DNA of 55,829 nt from an uncultured Eubacteriales bacterium. Lineage in GTDB: Bacteria > Bacillota > Clostridia > Peptostreptococcales > Anaerovoracaceae. Location of the stretch: the NCBI GenBank assembly GCA_949289445.1, contig CASEOD010000040.1, forward strand, positions 1-55,829. The letters are read 5' to 3'. A program made the translations under genes and the position numbers. Each line of letters starts with the position of its first letter. The first letter of the stretch is position 1. A model generated the notes under the pieces. That model had not been told where the DNA came from and ran no database searches. It was given only the letters and a program-made list of their open reading frames with translations. Positions 1 through 8,241 of the stretch are shown piece after piece.

Positions 1-37
1 GCTGGCGAAATTTCATTTCTTCTGTTACAATAATCAT
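1..37 (-). CDS. 5' end of a gene running off the left edge (possibly an IS transposase)
   Basis: Only the first 12 codons are inside the window. An ATG on the minus strand is preceded by AAGGAG at 8 nt spacing, so a real start is likely. A -10-like TATAAT lies at 78-83 on the minus strand. The visible residues (MIIVTEEMKFRQ) resemble, from memory, the N-terminus of helix-turn-helix/DDE transposases common in clostridia, but 12 residues cannot prove it. Confidence 0.35.
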   Translation of the reverse strand, partial: MIIVTEEMKFRQ

Positions 38-142
38 GAGAGATGCTCCTTTTGGTTGTTGTTTTTTGGTCGAAAACATTATATCAAAGTATCTCTCTTT
101 TTTTATTTATTTCTGTAACATATGTCTTATCACATTACAAAT

Positions 143-1258
143 TTATATTTCAATATAAGGTTTCATAATGTAGTCCGAATAGTCATAGAGGTCGCTGCCT
201 GTGATGATATTATACATATCCGATGCCAGAATATCTTTTTCCAAGGTTGTCCGAATCTGTGGATAATCAGACAGTTCTTTGTTAATATTCGTCAGTACAG
301 GGATCTTCATGCACTCTTTCTTTTTCATTTCCTTGAGAAACTTTGCCCCCACGTCATCCAGCGCCAGAATTCTGATATATCTTGCACTTTCCACCACTAC
401 ATTCTCGTCTATCCCCAGAAGAATGTGAGTCAGCAGTCTTGAAATACGACTGTAAGTATAGGCCTTGGATTTAATTCTCTCAATCAGCTGCTCTGTTGAA
501 GAAACATAACGAATCTCATTTTTCAGCTTGTTTCCAAGACCTTCTCCGGCAGAAAAAACCTGCTCCAGCTGTTTACTGTCGGTCTGCAGAATCTTTGCCC
601 CCACAAGTTCCCAGTAGGATCTGTTCAGCCTCTGAAACTTCTCAGGGTTTTCTTCCTGCATTTCCTCTCTGATCATGGTAGCCGACTGATGATAACCGTA
701 CCCCCGACGTTTCAGGGTATACGGCTTCAATGTCCTGATCTTTTTCAGATATTCGATGGCAAGGATGTTGTTGGGTTCTTTCAGAAGAGCCTCGTCAAAT
801 TCCGGGTCTATTTCCAAAACTGCGGTCTGTCTGGCTCTTGGATAAGAGATTCCCTGTCTGGTCAGTTCAGCAATACGCTGATGAAGTTCCGCATCTTTTT
901 CTTTCAGAAAACCGGCAGTTTTCTGCAGTCTTCCCAAATCTCCGCTTTCACTGCCGAAAGCCAGCGTGTCGATACATCCGAATCCCTCCAGAACACCGAC
1001 GCCTCCTTCAGCGAAATATTCCGCACTGTTACACGCAAAAACCGTCGGCAGTTCCACCACCAGATTGACTCCGTTCTTCACTGCAAGCTGTGCTCTTGTC
1101 CATTTGTCGAAGACTGCGGGTGTTCCCCGCTGTACAAAATTACCGCTCATTACAGCAACGCAGACATCTGAAGAGGTATCCTTCATGGCTCTTTCAATCA
1201 GATATTTATGTCCCTGATGAAAAGGATTAAATTCTGCAATAATTCCTAAACTCTTCAT
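143..1258 (-). CDS. tmcAL: tRNA(Met) cytidine acetate ligase (TmcAL/YlbM family)
   Basis: Predicted to use acetate and ATP to acetylate the wobble cytidine of elongator tRNA-Met in the cytoplasm. The N-terminus has the nucleotidyltransferase signature GIIAEFNPFHQGHKYL (residues 4-19), followed by MSGNFVQRG and the C-terminal family-typical block ending in ITGSDLYDYSDY. The open frame extends upstream to 1507, but the ATG at 1258 is preceded by GGGAGAG and begins directly at the conserved MKSLGIIAEF block, so the longer form was rejected. At 371 aa it is slightly shorter than B. subtilis YlbM. It lies beside ylbJ and coaD, the usual Bacillota neighbourhood. The family assignment is firm; the acetate ligase activity is from family knowledge. 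Confidence 0.9.
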   Translation of the reverse strand: MKSLGIIAEFNPFHQGHKYLIERAMKDTSSDVCVAVMSGNFVQRGTPAVFDKWTRAQLAVKNGVNLVVELPTVFACNSAEYFAEGGVGVLEGFGCIDTLAFGSESGDLGRLQKTAGFLKEKDAELHQRIAELTRQGISYPRARQTAVLEIDPEFDEALLKEPNNILAIEYLKKIRTLKPYTLKRRGYGYHQSATMIREEMQEENPEKFQRLNRSYWELVGAKILQTDSKQLEQVFSAGEGLGNKLKNEIRYVSSTEQLIERIKSKAYTYSRISRLLTHILLGIDENVVVESARYIRILALDDVGAKFLKEMKKKECMKIPVLTNINKELSDYPQIRTTLEKDILASDMYNIITGSDLYDYSDYIMKPYIEI

Positions 1259-1311
1259 AAATTCTCTCCCATACTGAGATATACGATGATTCATGTAATT
1301 TACTTCGTAAA

Positions 1312-2229
1312 TTATACCACAAATGCGCCGACAGAAAAAGCTATGATTGCGCTGACAAGCGCCTGTGTCAGTTTCATCAGAAGCAGTCTTCTGAAGGATA
1401 CTCCGCATCCTCTGAGCATGCTCATCGATTGTCCCATCACAGAAAGCCCGCCGAAAGTGACGATGAAGGCTGCCAGTGTCAGCTTTACCAGTCCGCTGCA
1501 CTGACACATGCGCAGGCTGTTACAGCCTACTGTCATCTCCAGAATACCTTTCAGCAGTGCCGAAGCCTCTGCCGTGGGGGCCAGCTTCAAAAGTCCTGAA
1601 AACTGGATTAAATCCACAGCAATCATAAAAATGATGATATATGCAAGAATCACTGCCACTGATCGGAAACTGTCCAGAATCGCATCGGTGAAAATTTCAT
1701 AATAGCCCTGACTGCGAACTGCTCCTGTTCTAAACCGGTTCTCTTTTCTTCTCGTCTTTTCTCCTGCTTTTCCATAAAAAACTCTGTTTATCAGTGCTCC
1801 TGCATAATGGCTGACTGCCAGTACAATGCCCAGCTGATGAGAACCCAGAAATTCATGCCCCACAGTTCCAATCAGAAATGCCGGTCCTGTTATCATACTG
1901 TAGCTGAGAACCTGATAAAGCTGCTCCCTGCTCAGATATCCAGAAAGATAGTAATCTCCGGCAATCCTCGCTCCCATCGGGTAACCTGACAGCATTCCCA
2001 TGGCAAATGGATAGATCGTCGGAGAAATCCTGCTGACAATACCGGTATTTTTCAGAAAGTTTGCTGCGATAAAAAACGGCAGCAAAACGGGAACTACCGA
2101 ATTAAGCCACAGGTTGATAGCCTCCTTTGATGCTGTGGCAGTGATTTCAGGAAATATGACCATGATAAGACAGCAGACAATTGCAGCGCCGATAACCATC
2201 CGGTTCTTTTCAAAAATTTTAAAACCCAT
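1312..2229 (-). CDS. ylbJ: Sporulation integral membrane protein YlbJ
   Basis: A polytopic membrane protein of about 305 aa with roughly eight hydrophobic segments. It carries two copies of the nucleoside-recognition (gate-like) pattern: SGYPMGARIAGDYY in the first half and VGCNSLRMC with TFGGLSVMGQ in the second. In B. subtilis, YlbJ is made in the mother cell and is needed for proper spore cortex and heat resistance; that role is inferred by homology. The chosen start (ATG at 2229) lies inside the right arm of a 15-bp hairpin. An in-frame ATG at 2199 (MVIGAA) is an alternative that avoids the hairpin, but neither has a strong ribosome binding site. The frame runs further upstream to 2430, into the preceding gene, and that extension is not credible. 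Confidence 0.85.
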   Translation of the reverse strand: MGFKIFEKNRMVIGAAIVCCLIMVIFPEITATASKEAINLWLNSVVPVLLPFFIAANFLKNTGIVSRISPTIYPFAMGMLSGYPMGARIAGDYYLSGYLSREQLYQVLSYSMITGPAFLIGTVGHEFLGSHQLGIVLAVSHYAGALINRVFYGKAGEKTRRKENRFRTGAVRSQGYYEIFTDAILDSFRSVAVILAYIIIFMIAVDLIQFSGLLKLAPTAEASALLKGILEMTVGCNSLRMCQCSGLVKLTLAAFIVTFGGLSVMGQSMSMLRGCGVSFRRLLLMKLTQALVSAIIAFSVGAFVV

Positions 2230-2259
2230 AGTAGAGGATATTCTTCTACTATGGGTTTT
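2212..2259 (-). terminator. Hairpin terminator overlapping the ylbJ start
   Basis: Perfect 15-bp arms (AAAACCCATAGTAGA at 2221-2235 and its complement at 2245-2259) enclose a 9-nt loop. On the minus strand the stem is followed by TTTTAAAATTTTT. It sits just after the stop of the coiled-coil gene (2282), as an intrinsic terminator would. The right arm also contains the ATG at 2229 used for ylbJ. Confidence 0.6.
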
Positions 2260-2281
2260 ATGATACATCGGTATCGTTATC

Positions 2282-2842
2282 TTATTCCTCGTCCTCAGTG
2301 GTTCGTACAGCCACGCCGTCTTCTCCGTTCTGTGTACGGTATGCCATCGCCTTGATTTCATCCCGGTTTGCCTGCAGGACGCCGCCAATTTCTTCAAAAG
2401 ATTTTTCCAGATTTGCATACATCTCTCCAAAATACTTCAGATTCAGATCTTCCATCTTGGTCTGCATATCGTAAAGCATCTTATCCACATAATCATATGT
2501 ACGCATTTTCAGCACACGTGCATAATCCTCCGCATTTTCCTGAATATCTTCAGCCATTTTCTGTGCGCGAAGTGTAATATCGTCAGTTTCCACCAGATAG
2601 TCAGCCTGCTTTTTTGCTTCTACAATAATCTTTTCATATTCGGCTTTGGCTTCGCTCAGAATTCTCTCTTTTTCATCTTTGACCCATTTTGCCTGCTGTA
2701 CATCGTCAGGAAGACTCAGTCTGATTTCCCTGACAATTTCCAGAAGCTCATTGGCATCTACCATGATTTTACCTGTCAGCGGCAAACCAGGGGCAGTATC
2801 GACGATATCCTCAATTTCTTCCAATAATTCTAATACTGTCAT
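2282..2842 (-). CDS. Coiled-coil protein resembling ATP synthase b-subunit/DivIVA-like proteins
   Basis: A 186-aa soluble protein made almost entirely of charged helix. Residues about 50-165 form a long predicted coiled coil rich in Glu, Lys and Ala; the C-terminus is acidic (ending TTEDEE). A short N-terminal segment contains LPLTGKIMVDANELLEIVREIR. Proteins of this shape are often automatically named ATPase or V-type ATPase subunit H in clostridial genomes, but there is no nucleotide-binding motif. A clear GGGAGG site precedes the ATG. It lies 12 bp downstream of coaD and is probably cotranscribed with coaD, rsmD and nnrE, and it ends at a strong hairpin. The function is unknown. Confidence 0.8.
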   Translation of the reverse strand: MTVLELLEEIEDIVDTAPGLPLTGKIMVDANELLEIVREIRLSLPDDVQQAKWVKDEKERILSEAKAEYEKIIVEAKKQADYLVETDDITLRAQKMAEDIQENAEDYARVLKMRTYDYVDKMLYDMQTKMEDLNLKYFGEMYANLEKSFEEIGGVLQANRDEIKAMAYRTQNGEDGVAVRTTEDEE

Positions 2843-2854
2843 AACAACCTCCCG

Positions 2855-3340
2855 TTATTTGATGTACTTTTCTTTTATTCTCTGCAGGATAATCTGCGGA
2901 ACAAGATCGTCTACACATCCGTTCAGCGAGACCACTTCTTTGATCATGCTGGAACTGATAAAAGAATATTTGGGACTGGTCATCAGAAAGATGGACTCAA
3001 TTCCCTCGTCAAAGAGGCAGGCATTCATCTGCGCCATAGAAATCTCATATTCGAAGTCTGAAGTAGCTCTGAGACCTCGAACCACCGCATCAAAATGATT
3101 TCGATTTACGTAATCTGCCAGAAGCCCCTCAAAACTGTCCACTCTCACGTTGGAAAGATGAGAGGTAACCTCCTCAATCATAGACACCCGTTCCTCCTTG
3201 CTGAACAGCGGGTGCTTGTTGGGATTTACAATCACACCGACAACCAGTTCGTCAAACATCTTGGATGCTCTGGTAATAATGTCTAAATGTCCGTTTGTCA
3301 TGGGATCAAAAGATCCTGTGTAAAGCGCTTTTCTGGTCAT
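2855..3340 (-). CDS. coaD: Phosphopantetheine adenylyltransferase
   Basis: Catalyses the fourth step of coenzyme A synthesis, joining 4'-phosphopantetheine and ATP to give dephospho-CoA. The 161-aa length is standard. The nucleotidyltransferase T/HxGH motif is visible as YTGSFDPMTNGHLDI (residues 7-21), and the C-terminal adenylate-binding motif as YSFISSSMIKEV. VVRGLRATSDFEYE is the typical central block. The start overlaps the end of rsmD by 4 bp, a tight coupling seen across Bacillota, and GGAG lies within rsmD 10 nt upstream. Confidence 0.97.
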   Translation of the reverse strand: MTRKALYTGSFDPMTNGHLDIITRASKMFDELVVGVIVNPNKHPLFSKEERVSMIEEVTSHLSNVRVDSFEGLLADYVNRNHFDAVVRGLRATSDFEYEISMAQMNACLFDEGIESIFLMTSPKYSFISSSMIKEVVSLNGCVDDLVPQIILQRIKEKYIK

Positions 3341-3948
3341 ATCAGGGATTCTCCTTGTGCCGCATCTGTTGTGTCGTTTTCCTTATCTGTTTCTTCCTCA
3401 GGAAAGTCTGCGTGTCTGTATATACTTACCATAATTTTGCCGTATTTTTTTTCTCTGACCTTCACCAGTCTGCCTGCTCTGTCAGGGACAAAATCACGAA
3501 CACCGTGTTCCGCAATGATAACACCATCACTGCTCAGTAAATCAAGAGCATCAATTTCAGCAAGGCAATCCTCATAAAGACCATCCTTATATGGCGGGTC
3601 TAACAGAAAAATATCTACTTTTTCTCTGATTCCGGAAAGGGCTTTTCTGTAATCTCCCGCCAGAATCACTGATTTATTCTGTGCTCTGCATTTCTCTATA
3701 TTCGTTTTCACAAGGCGCAGACTCTCTCTGGAGTTATCACAGAAATAACACCGTCTGGCTCCCCTTGATAGAGCCTCCAACCCCAGATTTCCTGTTCCTG
3801 CAAAGAGATCCGCCACCACTGCGTCATAAGTATCATTCATCAGAATGTTAAAAATGGCTTCTTTTACTTTATCTGTGGTGGGACGAATGTCGTAGCCGAT
3901 TGGAGATTCCAGTTTTCGTCCCCGATATTCTCCCGTAATGATTCTCAT
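3337..3948 (-). CDS. rsmD: 16S rRNA (guanine-966-N2)-methyltransferase RsmD
   Basis: A SAM-dependent enzyme that methylates G966 of 16S rRNA during small-subunit assembly. The N-terminal MRIITGEYRGRKLESP block, the SAM-binding VADLFAGTGNLGLEALSRGA motif (about residues 45-64) and the catalytic DPPY motif in LLDPPYKDGLYED are all intact. The C-terminal tail after residue 185 is acidic and low in complexity. It is sandwiched between nnrE and coaD with 4-bp overlaps on both sides, indicating translational coupling within one operon. Confidence 0.95.
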   Translation of the reverse strand: MRIITGEYRGRKLESPIGYDIRPTTDKVKEAIFNILMNDTYDAVVADLFAGTGNLGLEALSRGARRCYFCDNSRESLRLVKTNIEKCRAQNKSVILAGDYRKALSGIREKVDIFLLDPPYKDGLYEDCLAEIDALDLLSSDGVIIAEHGVRDFVPDRAGRLVKVREKKYGKIMVSIYRHADFPEEETDKENDTTDAAQGESLI

Positions 3949-4622
3949 TTCTGTTTCTCTCCGTTTTCTAAAGCTTGTCCGATACCGATGTCGGCAGTCA
4001 CTACAATACCCAGGAAATCTTGAGCCGCTTCACAAAGGTGAACGGGCTTTTTCGCATGAAAAGTCACTGTCAGATCTGCTTTTACGCACATCTCCGCTTT
4101 TTCACCGTTCTCCATATCTCCGGAAAGTCCGCTGGGCAGATCCAGCGCTGCCTTAAAGCCTTTCGCCTCATTAAAGTAAGCGATAATTCTGTCAGCAGGA
4201 CTTCTCAGGCTGCCGTGAAATCCCGTGCCGTAAACGGCATCAACCAGAATGTCCGCCTGTTCCTGCCCCATCCTGCATAAAAAGTCTTCTGCACTGAAAA
4301 TCCTGATTTCATCATCTAACATGCCGTAATTGGTGCGGGCATCCTCGGTAACCGGTTCTCCTTCCACCAGAACGACTGTAGTATCCAGATCTTTTTCCAG
4401 AAATTTTCTGGCAGTTACGAACCCGTCTCCCCCATTATTTCCTTTTCCGCAAAATATCACTGCATTCTTCGGCCCGGCACACTGATGCAAAATAATTTTG
4501 ACAGCTTCCGAACCTGCGTTTTCCATCATTTGATAATAAGAAAGACCTGCGGTATCTGCCTCCTTTTCCAGTTCTTTCATCTGACTGCAGGATACTACTT
4601 TCTGTTTATATAAAGGTTCCAT
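3945..4622 (-). CDS. nnrE: NAD(P)H-hydrate epimerase (YjeF N-terminal domain only)
   Basis: Repairs hydrated NAD(P)H by epimerising the R form to the S form. The YjeF_N signature is present: MMENAGSEAV near residue 30, then FCGKGNNGGDGFVTAR, VDAVYGTGF and LDLPSGLSGD. Unlike many bacterial homologues there is no fused C-terminal ADP-dependent dehydratase domain; the protein stops after about 225 aa. The start at 4622 has GGGAG at 6-nt spacing. In-frame ATG (4637) and GTG (4652) codons upstream are alternatives. It overlaps rsmD by 4 bp (ATGA). A separate NnrD is expected elsewhere in the genome. Confidence 0.88.
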   Translation of the reverse strand: MEPLYKQKVVSCSQMKELEKEADTAGLSYYQMMENAGSEAVKIILHQCAGPKNAVIFCGKGNNGGDGFVTARKFLEKDLDTTVVLVEGEPVTEDARTNYGMLDDEIRIFSAEDFLCRMGQEQADILVDAVYGTGFHGSLRSPADRIIAYFNEAKGFKAALDLPSGLSGDMENGEKAEMCVKADLTVTFHAKKPVHLCEAAQDFLGIVVTADIGIGQALENGEKQK

Positions 4623-4734
4623 GATCTTCTCCCGCATCGGTTTCTCCGCCACAGTATCTGCTGCAGCTTATTTTTAAACTATTCAATTATACCATGATTC
4701 AAAAATAAGTGCAAACAAATAAACTCTGCTATAC

Positions 4735-4769
4735 GAAAAAGGACTGTCTCAAGTCATTTGAGACAGTCC
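4735..4769 (-). terminator. Intrinsic terminator of the spore-protein gene
   Basis: A 12-bp perfect stem (GGACTGTCTCAA and complement, 4741-4769) with a 5-nt loop is followed on the minus strand by TTTTT. It lies 34 bp past the stop codon of the small acid-soluble spore protein gene. Confidence 0.9.
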
Positions 4770-4802
4770 CTCTTCCTGTGTGAGTTACAACGTATTCAAA
4801 GG

Positions 4803-5006
4803 TTATTTTCCGGCTAACTGCTGTTCAGCCATTTCTACAAGCTTCTTGGTCATATAGCCGCCTACATAACCGTTCTGTCTTGCAGTCATGTTACCCTTAT
4901 CAGCCTGCTCGTAGTTGGACAGGCCCAGTTCGTTTGCAACCTCAGTTTTCAGGTTGTTTAATGCAGGTTTTACACTTGCATTGTTTGTTTTCTGTTGTAA
5001 ATTCAT
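4803..5006 (-). CDS. Small acid-soluble spore protein, alpha/beta type
   Basis: DNA-binding protein made in the forespore that coats spore DNA and protects it from UV and heat; it is degraded at germination. The sequence shows the family core: ALNNLKTEVANELGL, then the GPR protease recognition region, and GNMTARQNGYVGGYMTKKLVEM near the C-terminus. The start is placed at the ATG at 5006, preceded by AGGAGG at 8 nt. An in-frame GTG at 5015 overlaps that ribosome site and was rejected. The protein is 67 aa, normal for the family. It is monocistronic with its own strong terminator. No convincing sigma-G promoter was found by eye. Confidence 0.95.
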   Translation of the reverse strand: MNLQQKTNNASVKPALNNLKTEVANELGLSNYEQADKGNMTARQNGYVGGYMTKKLVEMAEQQLAGK

Positions 5007-5088
5007 ATCTTTCACCTCCTGTTTACGTTATTAATTTAACCCGTCAGAAGGTTTCTATGTCTTGTAATTTTTGGCTGCGTTTTTCTTT

Positions 5089-7131
5089 TTAAAGCTCCAG
5101 TCGGATGTCTTCTCCAAACATCTTCTGAACCCGCTGTTTCAAAGGCCTTAATTCTTCCGCCTCAAGTCTCGGATCTTTTTCTGTTATTTTTTTCGCGGCA
5201 TTTCTGGCCTTTTCCAGAACGTCCCCATGGCGGACAAGATCACTGATATGCATTTCGGGCAGTCCGTGCTGTCTGGTTCCGAACAGATCTCCCGGCCCCC
5301 TCAGTCTCAAATCTGCTTCTGCAATCTCAAATCCGTCACTGGTCTCGCACAGAATTTTATTTCTTTCCGCCGCCTCCCTGCTGTCAGAGGCACAAATCAG
5401 AAAACAGTAAGACTGATCCGCTCCTCTGCCCACTCTGCCTCTCAGCTGATGAAGCTGGGCAAGACCGAATCTTTCGCTGTTCTCAATGACCATGACCGTG
5501 GCATTTGGCACGTTGATACCTACCTCAATCACCACTGTGGAAACCAGTACATCTATGGTTCCTGCGGCAAATTCGCCCATAACGTCATCCTTTTCCTCCT
5601 GTTTCATGGCTCCGTGAACCAGTGCCACCCGAAAACCTTTCAGCTTGGTCAGAAGTTCTTTGTAAAGTTCCTCTGCGGATCGGGCATTCACCTTGTCTGA
5701 CTCTTCAATCAGAGGTGCCACCACATATGCCTGCTTGCCTTCTGCAAGCTGCTTCTTTACAAAATTGTAGGCACGCCCTCGCTCATCTCCGTGAAACAGG
5801 GTGGTTCTGACTGCTTTTCTTCCCAAAGGCATAGTCCGAATCTGAGAAATATCCAAATCGCCGTAAAGAATCACGGCAAGAGTTCTTGGAATCGGTGTGG
5901 CTGTCATAACAAGCACATTGGGATTTCTGCCTTTCTGCGATAAAAGTCTTCTCTGATTTACACCGAAACGATGCTGTTCGTCTGTGATTACAATGCCCAG
6001 ATTTTTAAATTTTACGTCAGGCTGAATGACAGCATGTGTGCCCACCAGAATATGAATTTCTCCTGTTTGCAGTCTTTCCAGAACCTGACGCTTTTCCGAC
6101 GTTTTCATGGAGCTGCAGAGAAGTCCAATCTCCACGCCGTAAGCCGAAAAATCCTTCTTCAGAGATGCAAAATGCTGCTTTGCCAGAAGCTCTGTGGGCG
6201 CCATCATCACGCTCTGATACCCGCATTTTACTCCCGCAAACATTGTCATTTCCGCAATGACAGTTTTTCCGCTTCCCACATCTCCCTGAATCAGACGACT
6301 CATTGGTTTCTCACTTGCCAGATCTCTTCTGATATCTTCCCAGACTGTCTTCTGCCCCTCAGTCAGGTCAAAAGGCAGGTCTCTGACAAAATCCGAAGCA
6401 GTGCTGCCGTCGACGGCAATACCTCCCTCTGCTTTTCCTGTTTCATTTTTTATATAGAAAAGTCCTGTCTCAAGAGTCAGAAGTTCATCGAAAATCAGTC
6501 GAAATTTGCTTTGCAGCATCTGGCTGCCGTCTTTTGGAAAATGAATGTGTTCCATGGCAAAAGACGGATCTGCCAGCCTGTACTCTCTGACGATCTCTTC
6601 GGGAAGCCATTCGGCAAGACCGGGATAAAGCTGCCTGAGCTGCAGCTGCAGCTTTCTGATTTCATTTTGAGAAATACCGGAAATCTGTGGATAAACGGGA
6701 ATCACACCTCTGATGTCAGCCGGATCACCCGCTTTGTGAAACTCGGGATGCACCATCTGCAGTCTTTCAAAATTAGCCGTAACTTTTCCGAAAAAAGTGT
6801 ATTCCCGGTTGACACTGAAGAGTCCGGCAATATAGCGGCCATTAAAAAAAACCACCTCAATCGCTGCTGTTCCGTCAGATACCAGAAGGGTCAGAGGCGC
6901 GTTTTTTTTATACGGGTTTGCCGAATAACGCTTAGACAGAAGGGTTCCTCTGACAAGAAAGTCTTTTCCTGTTTCCAGTTCTCCTATGGGGGTTTCCTTC
7001 CTCCGATCTTCATACCTTCTCGGGAAAAAGTTCAGAAGATCCTCCAGAGTGTTAATGCCTGCCTTTGCAAAGGCTTCCGCTTTCTTGGGTCCCACTCCTT
7101 TCAGCGTGTCAATTCTGTCCTTCAGCTCCAT
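5089..7131 (-). CDS. recG: ATP-dependent DNA helicase RecG
   Basis: Branched-DNA helicase that remodels stalled forks and Holliday junctions. About 680 aa, the normal size. The N-terminal wedge/OB region begins with a helix-hairpin-helix-like LKGVGPKKAEAF. Walker A is GDVGSGKTV, Walker B with the RecG-type box is DEQHRFGVNQR, and motif VI is the QLRGRVGRG block; the TRG region near the C-terminus includes GPGDLFGTRQHGLP. The start at 7131 has GGAG at 6 nt; the in-frame ATG at 7143 lacks one. It overlaps the upstream Asp23-family gene by 23 bp and is probably cotranscribed with it. Confidence 0.96.
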   Translation of the reverse strand: MELKDRIDTLKGVGPKKAEAFAKAGINTLEDLLNFFPRRYEDRRKETPIGELETGKDFLVRGTLLSKRYSANPYKKNAPLTLLVSDGTAAIEVVFFNGRYIAGLFSVNREYTFFGKVTANFERLQMVHPEFHKAGDPADIRGVIPVYPQISGISQNEIRKLQLQLRQLYPGLAEWLPEEIVREYRLADPSFAMEHIHFPKDGSQMLQSKFRLIFDELLTLETGLFYIKNETGKAEGGIAVDGSTASDFVRDLPFDLTEGQKTVWEDIRRDLASEKPMSRLIQGDVGSGKTVIAEMTMFAGVKCGYQSVMMAPTELLAKQHFASLKKDFSAYGVEIGLLCSSMKTSEKRQVLERLQTGEIHILVGTHAVIQPDVKFKNLGIVITDEQHRFGVNQRRLLSQKGRNPNVLVMTATPIPRTLAVILYGDLDISQIRTMPLGRKAVRTTLFHGDERGRAYNFVKKQLAEGKQAYVVAPLIEESDKVNARSAEELYKELLTKLKGFRVALVHGAMKQEEKDDVMGEFAAGTIDVLVSTVVIEVGINVPNATVMVIENSERFGLAQLHQLRGRVGRGADQSYCFLICASDSREAAERNKILCETSDGFEIAEADLRLRGPGDLFGTRQHGLPEMHISDLVRHGDVLEKARNAAKKITEKDPRLEAEELRPLKQRVQKMFGEDIRLEL

Positions 7132-7546
7132 ATTTCGCTCCATACCGTTTTATCACTTCCAGGCTTCTTCTTGCTGTCTGTCTGGATTTCACACCGCTGA
7201 TACGAATCGTAATCTGACACGGTTTTTTCCCCGACTTTTTTTCAATTTCTTCCGCAATATAGTCAGCCATGGCATCAGTCAGCGCCCGGATACTGGTTCC
7301 GAATTTTACAATCACAGAATACTCCAGATCCACGCTGTTTCCGTCCAGGCTGGCCTCCACCTCTATATGAGATGCCAGTTCACTGATGGAGAATTTCTGA
7401 TCGTTTCCAATCTGCCGTCCTTTTCTGGTTGCCGGCCAGACCCGATCCATGCATGGTTCAAGTTCAAAACTTTCGGCAATGATCTGCGCAAAGAGCGTAT
7501 CTGATACCGAAATCGTTCCGAGCTCTGTCTCTTTTGATAATGTCAT
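7109..7546 (-). CDS. Asp23/Gls24-family envelope stress protein
   Basis: A 145-aa protein with the DUF322 fold signature: LGTISVSDTLFAQII at the N-terminus and VDLEYSVIVKFGTSIRALTDAM in the centre, ending with a helix containing IRISGVKSRQ. Family members such as Asp23 and AmaP partners are cell-envelope associated proteins in Gram-positives. Here it sits just before recG, as many one-copy clostridial homologues do. GAGGTG precedes the ATG at 7546; the longer frame to 7657 was rejected. A 41-residue insert (about residues 25-65) between the first strand and the core is longer than usual. Its exact role is unknown. Confidence 0.85.
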   Translation of the reverse strand: MTLSKETELGTISVSDTLFAQIIAESFELEPCMDRVWPATRKGRQIGNDQKFSISELASHIEVEASLDGNSVDLEYSVIVKFGTSIRALTDAMADYIAEEIEKKSGKKPCQITIRISGVKSRQTARRSLEVIKRYGAKYGAEGQN

Positions 7547-7646
7547 CTCGTTCACCTCATCTTTTATTCTAATTGACCTTTCCCAAAACTTCAAGCTTTC
7601 TGTCACAAAACGGACATTTCCTTCATAGAATAACAAGGGTGGTATT

Positions 7647-7838
7647 ATGGGAAACAATTATAACTATAATAAAAAAAGAAAATCAATCTGTAATTATAAA
7701 GAAGCGAAGGATATAGGCTTCGTACTGATTGTCTTCGGAATCGTCACTGTCTGCGCCTTCTTTCTGCCTCCGAAAGCATGGATTCTGCTTCTGGGAGCTG
7801 TTCTTGTCGTATGCGGCGCAGCTCTTCTGAAAAAATAA
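7647..7838 (+). CDS. Small two-helix membrane protein
   Basis: A 63-aa protein on the plus strand between two minus-strand genes. After a basic, Asn/Tyr-rich N-terminus (residues 1-22) come two hydrophobic helices, IGFVLIVFGIVTVCAFFL and WILLLGAVLVVCGAALL, ending in KK. An AGGGTGG site stands about 6 nt before the ATG. The clean membrane-hairpin pattern and the ribosome site argue that it is real despite its size. I do not recognise the family. It could be a spore or envelope small protein, but nothing in the sequence shows that. Confidence 0.65.
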   Translation: MGNNYNYNKKRKSICNYKEAKDIGFVLIVFGIVTVCAFFLPPKAWILLLGAVLVVCGAALLKK

Positions 7839-7883
7839 CCGCAGGACCGCAGACATGATCACAGAATACAAGGCAGATAAAAG

Positions 7884-7906
7884 AAAAACCCGCTGAAACC
7901 AGCGGG
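7884..7906 (-). terminator. Intrinsic terminator of rpmB
   Basis: A CCCGCTG stem with a 4-nt loop at 7889-7906 is followed on the minus strand by TTTTTC, 18 bp after the L28 stop codon. Confidence 0.88.
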
Positions 7907-7923
7907 GATTCTATACAGCATAA

Positions 7924-8115
7924 TTAGATAGCACGGTTGATCTTGCCTGATCTGATGCATCTTGTGCATACATTGGCTCTTCTTACTGTACCGTTATCAT
8001 CGATTCTTACAGTCTGAATGTTTGCATTCCACTTTCTTCTAGTGTGTCTGTTGGAATGGGAAACAGAATTGCCGGACACCTGTCCTTTTCCGCAAATCTC
8101 GCATTTTCTTGACAT
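7924..8115 (-). CDS. rpmB: 50S ribosomal protein L28
   Basis: A 63-aa structural protein of the large ribosomal subunit. The family pattern is complete: CEICGKG near residue 5, SHSNRHTRRKWNANIQ in the middle and ANVCTRCIRSGKI near the end. The two CxxC pairs mark the zinc-binding (C+) form of L28. GGAGG lies upstream of the ATG. It is a single-gene unit with its own terminator. Confidence 0.97.
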   Translation of the reverse strand: MSRKCEICGKGQVSGNSVSHSNRHTRRKWNANIQTVRIDDNGTVRRANVCTRCIRSGKINRAI

Positions 8116-8241
8116 CTACCGCACCTCCTTACAATATGTTAAGCATATCTCGCATTGATTCTTACTTATTCTGTTCATATCGAACAAGCGATATTATATC
8201 ACAAACATGATAGGCTTTACAAGTATTTTTTCACAATTATA

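Noticed and set aside
5971-7200. 409-codon plus-strand open frame opposite recG
   Set aside because: Antisense to recG with no ribosome site or recognisable domain.
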